Source: Vitrella brassicaformis (Eukaryota; Sar; Vitrellaceae). From it: DNA of 64,000 nucleotides. The stretch lies in NCBI GenBank assembly GCA_001179505.1, contig CDMY01000840.1, positions 62,001 to 126,000 of the forward strand. The letters run 5' to 3'. Below are positions 35,407-47,110 of this stretch, piece by piece (the first letter of the stretch is position 1; each line of letters begins with the position of its first letter). The position numbers and the translations under genes were made by a program. The notes under the pieces were generated by a model. The model ran no database searches. It saw nothing but the letters and a program-made list of their open reading frames with translations, and was not told the DNA's origin.

Positions 35407-35755
35407 CTAATGCCCCTCCCTCTTCACCTCACCCGGTGGCAGCATGGCCCTGACGAGGGCCGCCGCAGCAGCAGCCAACAAGGGGGAGGTTCCACAGCCA
35501 GCCAACCTGACCCAGTATGTATGGCACACGACAGTGACGCTCGGAGTGCAGATAGATCCATTGATCCAGCTCCTTGTTTGTGCCCACCCAGGTCTGCTGC
35601 GACGCCTCTGCTGGAGCATTCTCGATGACTTGATGTGCCGCGGCCGACGCGCCCTCCCCTTCCTCATCCCAGTCGTCCTCATCATACTCCTCATCGAGCT
35701 GATTATACCCAGGATCCACCTCACGCATCGCGCCGACGCTGTGCTGATGAGCCAT
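35407..35755 (-). CDS. Small acidic protein, two exons
   Basis: ATG 35755 starts MAHQHSVGAMREVDPGYN, followed by a strongly acidic run (LDEEYDEDDWDEEGEG). A GT-AG intron (donor after the TGG codon near 35592, acceptor near 35499) joins in phase to VGCGTSPLLAAAAAALVRAM and a stop TAG at 35407-35409. The product is about 87 residues, with an acidic first half and an Ala-rich hydrophobic helix in the second half that could be a tail anchor or an amphipathic helix. If the intron is retained, a different C-terminus ends at 35429. No family is recognised. Confidence 0.45.
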
Positions 35756-35878
35756 CTCCTCTCGCCTAAAAACTCCCCTTTCTCCTCTTTCAGGAAGGAA
35801 GAGGAGACTTAGTGTCTGGCAAAGAACGAACGGCAAAGAACGAAGGACGACGATGACGATGGAATGAGCGACGAGTGT

Positions 35879-35885
35879 GCGAGCT
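35879..35885. promoter_or_regulatory. GCGAGCT site in a shared promoter interval
   Basis: A single GCGAGCT lies 124 bases upstream of the small acidic gene and 243 bases upstream of the MYB gene. Confidence 0.3.
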
Positions 35886-36127
35886 GCAAAGCGATCGCCT
35901 TCTAAAAAAGTTTGCCGTCTTGACCTTCCACGGCATCGCAGTGACACCAGACGGCTCTCGTCTGGCGTGTGGAAGTGCCCATAGCGAGAAAGACGGCCCA
36001 TTCCTGCAGACGGAGTCCTTGGCGCTTCTTCCACCTCTTCCGATACACTATCAACACGCAGGGACGTCCCTGCCACATGTCGTTGCTTTTGCCGTCACTC
36101 TAGGGCACTGACTGCCCTCTGTCGTCG

Positions 36128-38931
36128 ATGAGCGCCGCATCGGGTCACTACGACATGGCCCAGGGCGAGGACCATGGCGGCGTGGTGCTGCAGCACATGT
36201 CATCCGACTCATACAAGAAGGCCGTCGCACAGGTACAGGTAACCCGCACGCACAGCCATCCATCCACAGGCAGGCCGCTCGATGCCATTCTGTGCGTGTC
36301 AGAATCGCGCGTGGACTCCCGAGGAGGACAATGTGCTGTATCAGCTGGTGAGTAAGTTCGGCCCACGGTGGACGGAGATATCCCGTACGCTCAAGGAACG
36401 ACTTGGCGTAGACAGACTTGGTGAGCGACACGCCGAGCAACGCACGCAAACAGCCACCAAGAGGCTGCCTGTCGTTCACTGTCTGTCTGTCTGTCTGTTT
36501 GGTGCTTGCAGGCAAGCAGTGTCGTGAGCGTTGGTACAATCATGTCGACCCCAACATCAAAAGGTAGGCGGATGATCAGTCAGTCAAGGAGGGGATCAGA
36601 CGAGAACCAAGCTTCTGTGTGTGTTCCCCAGGGGCGAGTGGACGGCCGAGGAGGACGCATACATCCTCGAGAAGCAGGCTGAAGTGGTGAGGATGTCACG
36701 AGAAACTGGGCAAGTGGCAGGCAGTGGATGGTTGTCTCGGCTGGGTGTGGTGTGTCAGGGTAACCGTTGGGCCGAGATAGCCAAGAAGCTCAACGGCCGC
36801 ACCGAGAACGCCGTCAAGAACCGATTCATCTCACTCATCAACAGAAACCTGCGAGCCGTGCATCTTGGTGCGATCACCATACACACAATATAACGACCCT
36901 ATCCATTATGTTCTCTGTGTCGCTTGCAGCGATGAGCAGCGAGAGCAAGCCCGCCCCCGCTGCTATGCCTCACTCCCTGCCCTCTGGCGCCGCAGCCCCG
37001 CCCCCCCATATGCAGACACCCTCGGGCGACATCAGGAGCCCTGGCGACTCATCCACCAGCAGCGGCCCCACTGGACCGCCCGCCATCGACGGCGGCGCTG
37101 GGCTGATCGCACAGGGAGGTGCTGCAGCGGCAGTGGGCGACGCGCAGCTACCCATGGATCGCAGAATGGTCGGCCCAGGACCACCATCGGCCAGACCACC
37201 GTCTCAGTACCGCCCGGTGATGACTGTTCCCCCTCCATATGGGTCCCGTCCGCCCCATCCCGGCCCCATGTTCGGCGAGCCACCGTCGTTCCCATTGACG
37301 TATCGGCCACCGCCAGCAGCTGCTGCGGGCTATACTGTCAAGACAGAGGTCGACGAAGCCGGCAAGGGAGAAGGACCCGGATCGCCCTACGGCGGGTTTC
37401 CGCCGCCTCCTCATGGGCCGATGTTTGGTCGCCCTGGTCCCTCGTCGGAGCTTCGTCCGAGGCCGCCGTCGCAGCCGTATATCTCGTCTGGGCAGCCGCC
37501 GTTCGACGGCCACCATCCCAATGGCATGGGGTTCCCGCAGTACGTGCCGCACTCGCCCCCACCCCACCACCCACCGCCATTCGAGGGATCATCAGGCCCG
37601 CCCCTGCCAGGTCCGTTCTCGGCTGAGGTCAAGCAGGAGGACCACCCGTCCTCTCCCCCCTCTGCGTATGAGCCATCCTTCCACCACCCACACCCACACT
37701 TCCCCCGCCACCCCCATGGATACCTCCCACACGGCCCGCCATTTCCACCGCCCTCCGGGCCACCACCCATCGCTCACTCGGTCTGTGTCGACGGCGAGCC
37801 CGACCACGCGCACGCTGACGGGCCGCCAGTGAGTGTGTCGGCGCCTTCGCAGGGGGATGGGCTTGTGTTAGGGCCGCGGGAGGGGGTGCTGCACCCTTCG
37901 CCGGCTTCGCTGGCCCCGCCGCCATTGGGTCTGAAGCCGAGCATCTCTCAAATGAGCGACGACGGCTTCTCGGTGAGCGACTTCCTGGTCTCCAGCAACA
38001 AACTACCTAGGACGGGCGGGTAAGCTGGCTGACACATGGAGAGCGGGCCGATTCGAGTATGATACTGACTGATGTATGTATTGTCTTTTGCTGTCTGCAT
38101 CGCATCTGTTTTTCAGTGGATCTCCGGCACATCTGAGCGGCGCTGAGGCCCTCGTGGATCAGTCGATGAAGGAGCTGGTGGAGGGGGAAGAGTGGAAGGA
38201 AAAACTCCAGAAAGTGGGCGTAAGTCTCACAGCAACAAAGACGACTCTCAATGCTCACACCATCCTTCATCCCCTTGTCTGAATCTCAGAGTGACAACCG
38301 CCCCAAGAGCAGCCGCGCCCCCCCCTTGTCTGGCGTGCTCGAGACCATCACTGAGGCCGATGAACAGCTGGAGGCAGAAACCGACCCCGCAGCACAGGAC
38401 GGCCAGCAGCGAGCTCAAGCGGCACAAGACAAGGGCGTGCCATCTGGGGCGAGTCGCGAGAGCACTGGTAGTGCGGGTGGTGGTGAGGCATCGGGGAAGG
38501 AGGCTCCAGTGCCAGAGGCAGCGCAGAACGAGGAGGAAGCCATCCGGTCGGCCTTCACGGGAGGATTGTTTTACAGATACAGCCGGCCCAAACGCAAGTT
38601 CAGGACGTGCCCGCCGTCAGAGGTCAGTCTGTCAGTCACCCGCACAACAGGGGGGAGACGTCTCGTTGATTGATGGGATGTACCACCAACCATCTCTCCA
38701 TCTCGTCTTATCTTGCAGGTGGCGGCGGCGACGGTAGCCATGTCCAGTGACAGCATGACGGCCCGCCTGCGAGCTGAGGAGAACAAGGTGCGCTTCGAGG
38801 GAGCCGACGCACCAGCTCCCTCACAGCCACGACCAGCAGCAGCAGCAGCAGACGACCCGGTCATGGAAGGCGACACGGACATGGCTGGCGGCAAGAGCGT
38901 GCTGCCTCAGAAGCGGGCCAGAGAGCAGTGA
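36128..38931 (+). CDS. Two-repeat MYB transcription factor with long Pro-rich region
   Basis: After a short N-terminus (MSAASGHYDMAQGEDHGG), two MYB repeats are encoded across five exons. The first is NRAWTPEEDNVLYQLVSKFG, then RWTEISRTLKERL/GKQCRERWYNHVDP (36300-36565). The second is GEWTAEEDAYILEKQAEV/GNRWAEIAKKL and NGRTENAVKNRFISLI (36632-36850). Regular Trp spacing and the recognition helices KQCRERW and NAVKNRF are intact, so the protein should bind DNA. A large exon (36930-38022) encodes some 360 residues rich in Pro, Gly, Ser and His, with runs such as HSPPPHHPPPFEGSSG, probably disordered and regulatory. Later exons carry an acidic helix, YRYSRPKRKFR, and a basic end (QKRAREQ). The stop TGA is at 38929-38931. 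Confidence 0.85.
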
Positions 38932-40594
38932 GGGGTGACCAAGGGACTGATACATGACACGTACAGGCATTTTTCGCCTCATGTCGTACCGATCACATCA
39001 CGTCTGTTTCCTTTGCTGGGCGGGCACATATGTGGGCCGATGGGGGGCGTTTTCAAGCGAGCTGTCACTGTCGGTGTCATGGGTGCTTTGAAAGAGGAGA
39101 GGCGCAGAGAGGGACAGGACGGGCAGGCAGGCAGGCAGGCGGGCGTGCAGAGAGAGGAGAGGGCAATTTCTGGTTCTGGTTGCTCAAACGTGATATAGGA
39201 CTGCTTGTACCCTGCTGATCTCTCTTGTCATTTGCTGCCGTTGCACGACGGAATGGCATTGCATCCATGTGTGCGCGTGGCGCGGTCGGGGTGTATGTGG
39301 AGCGCCAGACCAGGACATCTGGCTCTCCATCTACGTTTGGCCGCTGTCATGTGAGCACGTGGATGCGTGTATGCCGTGGTGCACCTACATCAACAGCGTG
39401 TCTGTTGTCACCCTTGTGGAGTATGTGTGAGGGTCTGTTGATACGACTTGTGTGCACGGGCATGGCGGAGGCGTGTGCTGACTCGCCTCCATTACCAGCG
39501 GCGCGTATCAAACGCACCCGACATGCACGTGCACACGAGTACCGACAGACCATGAACACTCGCTGCCCAACGGTTCCATCTATCTATCTCTCTATCTCCC
39601 TGTATACTACTGACGACCACTGCCTTCCTCACTACCACTTGTCTCTCTCCCACCAAACGTCCCGTGGCTGAATTTTTGCCCAGCCTCCTCTCTGCCTCCC
39701 CGCCTGACTCTCCGCCTGTGGGCCTTCGTGCATTGCTGCTAGTCACTACTCGATGACACATGCATGGGGGCACAGCACAGCACACGCACGCACCTGCGTC
39801 GCGTGTATCTGTCCAGAGGAAGGGTCTTGGCTGTTTTTCTGTCTGTCTGTCTGTCTGATGTGAGTGCGCATCCATGAGCGATTGGTTCATTGGTGTCGGC
39901 CGGTCCGTCCGCAGGGTGAGCTACGTCTACATGCATGAGTGTATGAGGTGATTATGGACGGATGGATGGATGGAGGAGCGGACACTATTTTTTCTTCATC
40001 TAAACAACATCAGATCTGCTATTTCCCCCCCTGTATAAGCATATTACTATATTGATAATTCACATTGACCATTCACACCAACACACAGACACGTGTCGCT
40101 CATGTTGACACCTTGAATCGCACGCACAAGTCAGTCAAATCAGTCAAATCATCCAATACATGATGTTCATTGACGCGAATCTCCGCAGCCGACTGACTCA
40201 TCGGTGTACATTCAGCGCAGGCTGGGCACACTGAATATGAGCCTCTCTCTCTGTCCCTCTGTCTTTGAGGGCAGAGGGCAGATCTCCTTCGAAGATGGCA
40301 TGCCAACCGAATCCACAAACAGACGATCGGTGTTGGATGACTGATGGGCACATCCACTTTACGAGAGTCACACGCAGCAGGTCACTCACACGCAGCTGGT
40401 CACTCACACGCAGCTGGTCTGTCTGTTTGTGCGATGGTCAGTTCATTGGTATGTCTCTTGTCCTCTCTTGTCGCACATGCTCGTGGCGCTCCTTGTCCTC
40501 AGCAGCCTGACACAGACACACCTACATACATACAGACAGACAGACAGACAGACAGACAATCATACAGTCAGAGGGGCATGAGGATGGATGGATG
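38932..40594. other. Long gene-free interval
   Basis: The region follows the MYB stop and precedes the 3' end of the next minus-strand gene. It contains (CAGG)n near 39125-39140, CTGT repeats near 39840, an A/T-rich patch at 40000-40070 that stands out from the GC-rich background, and the 18-bp tandem repeat at 40367-40416. A possible further 3' exon of the next gene (about 40434-40505, reading AAEDKERHEHVRQERT) is open but does not join in phase. Confidence 0.45.
40367..40416. repeat. Tandem repeat, 18-bp unit
   Basis: GTCACTCACACGCAGCTG occurs at 40381-40398 and again at 40399-40416, with a shorter variant just before (40367-40380). It lies in non-coding sequence. Confidence 0.75.
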
Positions 40595-41935
40595 TCATGT
40601 GGTCTCACCTGATCCTCGCTTTGCTTTGCGATTCCCTCGCCGCTTCGCCACATATCTCGGATCAGCACAGGACTCGGCGTATGCCTGACTCAGACATGCA
40701 CGGCAGCTTATGTCTAAGGCCTGTCTTATGCCTGTCTTATGCCTAACTCAGGCCTGTCTTATGCTACCCACCTGCATTTCGCCCTCATCGAGGTATGGTA
40801 GGCGAAACTTGAGCTCCTTGCGCCTGCGACCACTCTCGTCGGCTTCCACGACAACCACCCACTGCTCGATGTCGCCATATCGTCTGTTGGCGACCGCATG
40901 CCACACGCCTGGTACGTCACTGTGGCGCTGCACTGCAGACACGACCAGAGACAACCACACATGTTGGTGACACCATTTTCTCTCGTGCGGTGCAAACCTT
41001 CGATGACGCCCTCGACCATCTTCTTGTACTGCTGATGGGTCTCGAACAGGGCTGCGCCGACCAGACAGACCTGCAGCACCGATGAGGCGACAGCCTGCAC
41101 ACACAGAGAGATGATTGCAGGTCAAACGCCCGGACCGGCGCACCCACCGCTTGCTCGTCGGGCATCTGGTCGATGTAGGCGTCGTCCATGTTGACGGCTC
41201 CCTCGAACAGTGGGCTGGACACGACCTGCATGAACGTGAGACCACATGACACCCACGCACACAACCCCACACACTTAAAGCGTCGCCGGCACTTACAGTA
41301 GAGACAGCGCCGGGTGACAGGGCCTCCTCAGTCATCACACGCGCGTCGACCACGTCGGCCATACGTTGAGCACTGTCAACATCCACACAGACACACACAT
41401 TCATGTCGAGTGTGTGCGTCAAGCCGTGTGCGTGTCTCGGCTGACATGCGGCTGAGGCTGCCAGTGGAGGTCCACTCTGCCCTGATCAGGTAGCTCCAGT
41501 CATCCTGCGGCAGCATGGACTTGATCTCCTGGTACGTTGACTTGATGGAGTTGGCGACACGGATGGCCTCGGTCCAGGCGAACAGGTTCTCTGTGTGTGT
41601 GTGCATCAGCTGGGACGAGAGGTTGGGCAGACCGGTCACACAAACGCAGGAATGTGCGTCAAACTGAAGACACACAGTGCATTGTCATGTCATGTCTCTG
41701 TGTGTATGTGTCTCTATCTCTCTGCAGTGAGTGCTGTGCCTCTGTCTCTCTGACTGTCACTGCATACCTCGAGTCGCCGCTTTTTGCTTTGCTTGACGCC
41801 AGAGTCGAGTTGCGTCACGGGCGAAATGTTGGAGACAATCAACTTGACGCAGTCGTTGCATTCGCCCCACCACTCATGTCTGCCGAGGAAGCGGTCAGCC
41901 TCGAAGTCACCGGCACCGAAGTGATGGTACTGCAT
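40595..41935 (-). CDS. Unidentified protein, about seven exons
   Basis: ATG 41935 begins MQYHHFGAGDFEADRFLG, with HEWWGECNDCVKLIV next. GT-AG introns join in phase through FDAHSCVCVTGLPNLSS and LFAWTEAIRVANSIKST (near 41580), AQRMADVVDARVMTEEALS (near 41340), SSPLFEGAVNMDDAYIDQM (near 41200), VLQVCLVGAALFETHQQYKK (near 41060) and WHAVANRRYGDIEQWVVVVE (near 40870). A last exon encodes AYAESCADPRYVAKRRGNRK and stops with TGA 40595-40597. The intron before it holds GCCTGTCTTAT repeats (40715-40755). The protein is about 290 residues, mixed alpha/beta by appearance, with a basic C-terminus that could be a nuclear signal. No family is recognised. The real start could lie in a further 5' exon. Confidence 0.6.
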
Positions 41936-42285
41936 GTCGTTTCTCACTCACAATCCGTCAATTGTCAACTCGCCGATAAGCTGACTTGCTGACTCTGTGC
42001 ACTTGTGTACAGACAGGGATGTGTGTACATAAGTGTCAACCACGGCGGTTTGTACATGCACAGCAAGCTGAGAACGGCTGTCCGGCGGCCATGTATGTAC
42101 ATATTTGCGAATTTTTCCAAGGGGCTTTGAGGGCTCATGGAGGCCACCACGACACGTGTGAAGATGCATTAAATGACCACCATTCACTTCAGACTCTTCA
42201 CAGTCTTGCATATCATCATCCATGAACCATCGATAATGGGTGACGACGCACAGACGCAGAGAGATAGGAAAGATCTTTGCACACA

Positions 42286-42305
42286 CCGCGAGCTCAAGCT
42301 CGCGG
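42286..42305. promoter_or_regulatory. Inverted pair CCGCGAGCT / AGCTCGCGG, 2-nt spacer
   Basis: The arms 42286-42294 and 42297-42305 are exact reverse complements with CA between them. The element ends 36 bases before the ATG at 42342. It is the tightest version of the recurring GCGAGCT/AGCTCGC pair. Confidence 0.55.
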
Positions 42306-42341
42306 AGGCTGAGGTCGCCGATCTGGCAGTAACTCATCGCC

Positions 42342-43321
42342 ATGGCAAACCTTGAAGATGGTGAGATTGTGGGTGATGGAGAAGAAGGTGAGATCGTGGA
42401 TGAGGTCATGGGCATCGCGGACGACGAGAAAGACTCCCTCAAAAGCAGGCTCAAGACGGTCACCGATGAGCTTGTCGCCGCGAAGATGCGGATCTCCCAC
42501 GTCGAGCACGAGAACGACATGCTGAAGAAGAACATGAAGAAAGCCGTCAAGGAGGTCTTCCCGCTCGCTCCCACCGCAATTCGCGGCACTCGTGCGCTGC
42601 GAGGGGGTGGTGGTGCAGTTGGTGTCGTCGACCCAAAGGACTTCGTGGACGTTCACTGGGATGTGGGTGATCCACCGGCACTCATCATCTCAGACGTGAG
42701 CTGACCGACTCTGACAGACAAGGGAGAGCTGACCGTCAGCCAAGTCTCGGGTGTGCCGGTGTGTGTGTGTGACTCAGGCCACCGGATACGCGGTTGATTT
42801 CCAACAGCAGATGTCCCAAGGCACGAAGGTGATGGCAGAGTACATAGTCGACAAGTTCAGGTGGCCACTCAGTCAAGGGACCAAAGTGGTAAGCGAGTTA
42901 ATGGGAGTCATACGTGTACACCAGTGTATGTGTTCCTGTGTTCTCTCTGCCAGGCGCTCGTTAACGACGGCAACCCATCGCTCGCCAAACCGCGCAGATG
43001 CTCATACAAGAAACTGGCGAATTGGCTGTTCACTCTACGAAAGGTGCGCATCGCCACGTATTGCGACTTCGACGGTGAGGTCAGCGGGGATGTCTCCAAT
43101 TGATGTGTGCAGCAACTACCGGGGGTCCTGGAGCGGTGTGGTTACCCTAAGGACTCCGTCAAGGTACTCATCGGCCCTGGAGAGGGAGAACACCAGTGTC
43201 AGTGGATCCTTCGATATTGCCTGGTCAGCACACAGAGGCGGCATCCACTCTTGTGCGCACTCACACACACACACACACACACACTCACACACACGTATGT
43301 GGATGGGAGGGTTTGTGTTTG

Positions 43322-43359
<38 letters not shown>

Positions 43360-44836
43360 TGTGTGTCATGCACAGACACATGGACGTTTCCCGCCGACCG
43401 AGGGCATCCACTGGCAGCTCCCGACGTTGTCATCCTTGAACATCATCTACGACACACCTGACACCGACAACATGATCCACGGAGATGCACAATTTGTACG
43501 GAGAGATGGACTGTGCTGCAAGCGGTCAACATGTGCCTTGTGTGTGTGGTACAGGTGGACTTCGGCATGTGGCACGGCAAGACCGCTCGGCTCACTCGCA
43601 AAAAGATGCTTCAGAGGACGAAGAAACAGTTTGACACTCGACGCAGTCATGCACAGACACATGGACGTTTCCCGCCGACCGAGGGCATCCACTGGCAGCT
43701 CCCGGCGTTGTCATCCTTGAACATCATCTACGACACACCTGACACTGACAACATGATCCACGGAGATGCACAATTTGTACGGAGAGATGGACTGTGCTGC
43801 AAGCGGTCAACATGTGCCTTGTGTGTGTGGTACAGGTGGACTTTGGCATGTGGCACGGCAAGACCGCTCGGCTCACTCGCAAAAAGATGCTTCAGAGGAC
43901 GAAGAAACAGTTTGACACTCGACGCATCGGTGAGCCTGTCAGACACACACACACACGCAACACAGACGAGAGAGGAGACAGACGTGTGTGTTTGTTGTGT
44001 GTATGCGTGTGGGTGTGTGTGTGTGTGTCTGTCGCTCTCACTGCACCAGATGTCTACCGAACGATCTCGATTCTGCTGGCGGTGCAAGGCAGCAAGTACC
44101 TGCCCCGCATCCAACCCAGGCTGTCATACAAGCGCATCGTCAAGGAGGTCACACGGCTGGCAGAGCAGCACTCGGGCCTACAGGTTAGACAATGCGGCCA
44201 ACACGCATCGTGTATTTGATGCATGTCTGTGCGCATGTGTGCAGCTGCTCCTGGCGGCCATCGATGCGCTGTGGAGCGACGGCAAGAAGCCTTCTGGGTG
44301 GAACAAGACCAAGTTTCGCAGCACCAAGGCCGACTACAAGCGCATCGCCAAGCACGTCTACGAGCTGCCGCTAAAGGTGTTTGACAGACGTAGCAAGACT
44401 CTCTGGGTGTGTCAATGTGTGTGCCCATGTATCACAGGCGCCCGTGTACAAGACCCGTCACACCTTCGACGGCCGAGTGGCTGGCAAGGTTCGCCCCTTC
44501 TCGGACGACATGCACCAACGTACGCCGATTCATGTCGACACGAACACAGCACCACATCGGTGTTCACCCATGTGATGGTTGGTTGCTACAGAGTATGCGT
44601 ATGAGAACGACAACACATGGAGTGACACCTACATCGCCAACACAACATTCTCGATGGGCAAACCCTTCAGCGGCTCGGGGTGGACCGACATGGACGGTCT
44701 GGCGATGATGCTCGAGGATGATGATGAGGATGATGATGAATACGTAGAGGGGAGCGATGAGTCAGGCGATGAGTCGGGCGATGAGTCACTCCATGAGTCA
44801 GGCGATGAGTCAGGCGATATGGATGTAGATAGGTGA
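42342..44836 (+). CDS. Unidentified protein with tandemly duplicated exons and acidic Ser/Asp/Glu tail
   Basis: ATG 42342 starts MANLEDGEIVGDGEEGEI, followed by a predicted coiled coil (HVEHENDMLKKNMKKAV, near 42500). Exons then give TGYAVDFQQQMSQGTKV, ALVNDGNPSLAKPRRCSYKK, QLPGVLERCGYPKDSVKV, and a block with SLNIIYDTPDTDNMIHGDAQ / VDFGMWHGKTARLTRKKM. That block is present twice because of a 281-bp duplication (43367-43928). Next come DVYRTISILLAVQGSKYL, LLLAAIDALWSDGKK with KADYKRIAKHVYEL, YKTRHTFDGRVAGKVRP and a C-terminal acidic tail of DESGDESGDES units (44755-44820). The stop TGA is at 44834-44836. No DNA-binding, catalytic or membrane motif is recognised. The basic middle and acidic end suggest a nuclear protein, but this is inference. 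Confidence 0.65.
43367..43928 (+). repeat. Perfect-frame tandem duplication, 281-bp unit, about 99% identical
   Basis: Copy 1 is 43367-43647 and copy 2 is 43648-43928. I count three substitutions (ccgaCg/ccggCg, acaCcg/acaCtg, ttCgg/ttTgg contexts). Each copy holds one exon, one short intron and part of the next exon. The donor that ends the second exon is lost in copy 1, and that exon reads straight into copy 2 through a SHAQ linker without a stop. Confidence 0.9.
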
Positions 44837-44934
44837 GCCAAGCCGTCGTACCTTTTGATCGGATGTAGACCAATCGCACGGTGATACATGAGGGATTGAA
44901 TGATTTACTGACCGATCGTCACTCAGCCGAAGCC

Positions 44935-46740
44935 TCACACCTCTGTGATGAGGGCGAGCAGGAGCAGGAGGACCCCGCCGACAAACACGAAGGGGTACAC
45001 CAAAGTGAACTAACACACGCAGAGACATCCATCCACAGCCATCCATAGACACACAGGTGGGTGAGGGTCAACTTGTGTGTGTCCTCACCGTCGTCGGTGC
45101 TTTGTGGTGCGCTTCTTCGGGTTCGGCGTGTGCCTCCTCCTCGACGTATGGCGGGGGCATCACCTCGACCTCATGGTCTTCCTCCTTCTTTGCCGCCTCC
45201 TTGGCAGCCGCCTCCTCGTCACACACCTCTGCACACACCGACAGACACAGACACACAGACACACACATGCATCACACAAGTATGGCGTCTGCATGGATGG
45301 CGTGTGTTGGTGATATGTTACCCGACCTGATGGCTTCTTGTCTTCCTCTTCTGGTGATGGTGGAACGGCCATGAAGTGAGCGGCTGATGCCTTGTGCGCG
45401 CGGGCCATGTCAATGTCCTTCTGCGCCTCGAGGCGGGCAGCCGCCCTCTCTGCGATTTACTGCTTCGCGAAGCCACACGCCTCGGCTTGGATCTCCTTGG
45501 CCTCCGCCACCTGACATGCACACAGAGAGAGATATCCACTGCATGGGCGTGTCTCGTTCTCTCATGCACCGCCCGCCCGACCATTTGTGCCTTTGCTCGC
45601 TTCATGGCTGTCTTGACTGCCTGTCGCTGGTCCTCGTGGGCCTTGTGCATCAGCTCTGCACACATGCCGCCCAACACACATGTCATGGATGGACATGTGG
45701 ATGGATGCATGGGTGCAGTTTAGACCTTTTGCCTTGAGGGCCTGCTCGGTCATGTGTTTGCTGTGGGCGACGTGCTCACTCAGCTTCGACAGCGTCCTCT
45801 CGCTGGCCATCTCCTCGTTGACCTTTGCATGCTCGCTCGCCTCCATGTCCGCAGACAAACTCTGAACAGACACATAGACACAGAGATACACAGACAGTGG
45901 TGGGATGGGTTGGTCACTTTCTGTGGCATTTGTGGCCTCTTTGGCTTGTTGGATGGCCTCGTCTTCAGCCGCCCTCTCGGCCTCGTGTACCTGTGTGTGC
46001 GTGTGACACAACAAACAGTCACAGTAATGGATGAATTGTAAAGTGACTACCGCAGCGTCGATCTTCTCCAGCTCCTCGTCTGCATGGACACACACAAAGT
46101 GATGCAAGAGCGGCGCCTCATTTCATGCAGACGAGGTGTGTTACCCTTTTCCTTCTGCAGACGCTTTGCGCGTTTGTCGTTGCGTTTGAGGTTCTTCTCC
46201 TCTTCGCGACCTTCACGCTTGGCCTCCTCGCTTGCCTTCATGCATGAATGCAAGACACATGAGCCAATCAACATTTCTGCAAGGCGACTGACCTTTGTCT
46301 GTGCGATCTTTTCGTCGAGTGGCTCTGTGGACGCCGCCTTCATCGACTCAGGCTCGACATCGGCCGCCTCCTCCTCACGCTAATCAGTCGATTGATCCAA
46401 AGAAACAAAAATCACACGACGTGAGCGGCTCTGTGTATTTGTGTTGTGTCACTTGGGCTTGGACGGCTTTGGCGATGATGCTGTGCAAATCGTCAACAGC
46501 CTGCAGACGACAGGCAGACACATGATCGAGTGAGTTGTCTGCCTGTCGGTCTTCCTCTCTTGACTCACTCACCTTGCCGAGTTGGTTGATTTGCTTGCGG
46601 AGGCTGGCCACCTTTCCGTCTGGCTCGGCCGAGGCGTCGGCGTTGCTGTGTGAGTGAGCCGCCAGGAAGAACCTGCCATGGGCGGGGCTCGTGACAGACA
46701 GCACAGCAATGAAGACAAGCAAGGCGCGACTCATGGCCAT
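44935..46740 (-). CDS. Secretory coiled-coil protein with C-terminal membrane anchor and internal in-frame TAA
   Basis: ATG 46740 begins a signal peptide (MSRALLVFIAVLSVTSPAHG). Exons rich in Ala, Glu and Lys follow and form a long charged coil: VASLRKQINQLGK, AVDDLHSIIAKAVQAQ, REEEAADVEPESMKA, EEKNLKRNDKRAKRLQKEK, SEHAKVNEEMASERTLSKL, DQRQAVKTAMKRAKAQM. The exon near 45510-45320 reads EIQAEACGFAKQ, then TAA (45457-45459), then continues in the same frame IAERAAARLEAQKDIDMA. It splices in phase to EVCDEEAAAKEAAKKEE and finally to TLVYPFVFVGGVLLLLLALI, a membrane segment, stop TGA 44935-44937. One small exon (about 45925-45995) does not keep phase and may be skipped. The protein would be a luminal coil with a single C-terminal anchor. 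Family unknown. Confidence 0.6.
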
Positions 46741-47110
46741 GTGGTCGATGATTTGATTGATGGGATGGATAGTCAGTGAGTGAGTGGTCGATCAATCAAT
46801 GATCGATGAGAGCTGCCTGTCTGTCTGCCTGCCTGTCAGTTGACGTTTGTGTGTTTGTGAGAGTACATACATGTGTATGCATGAACGTATGCGATCCATT
46901 CGATCGTACATATTGTACACTGAGTGTTCACACCACTGTCGGTCAGTGTCATTCATTCATTCATTCAGCTGTACAGTGAGTGCAACACGGTCACGAAGAC
47001 AAAGAACACACTGACACTCTCTCTGCCAAAAGATCTCTCACCATGCACAGCATCCGGCGGCCTGCCTGCCTGCCTGCCTGCGTCCACCGGTCATTCTGCT
47101 TTGACTATCA
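46741..47110. other. Intergenic interval, no gene seen
   Basis: The interval is the 5' flank of the coiled-coil gene and the 3' flank of the next minus-strand gene. It has CTGT/CCTG runs near 46820 and 47062, and CATT repeats near 46955. Confidence 0.4.

Noticed and set aside
36867-37626. Second plus-strand and minus-strand long frames inside the MYB exon
   Set aside because: They are shadows of the GC-rich Pro/Gly coding exon. The MYB frame has the splice phase and the motif support.
39225-39671. Plus-strand open frame of 148 codons
   Set aside because: It has no splice context and unlike composition, and it continues into simple CTAT repeats.
45449-45459. An 11-nt GTAAATCGCAG mini-intron that would remove the in-frame TAA
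   Set aside because: It is far shorter than any intron in the window, and removing 11 nt would shift the frame.
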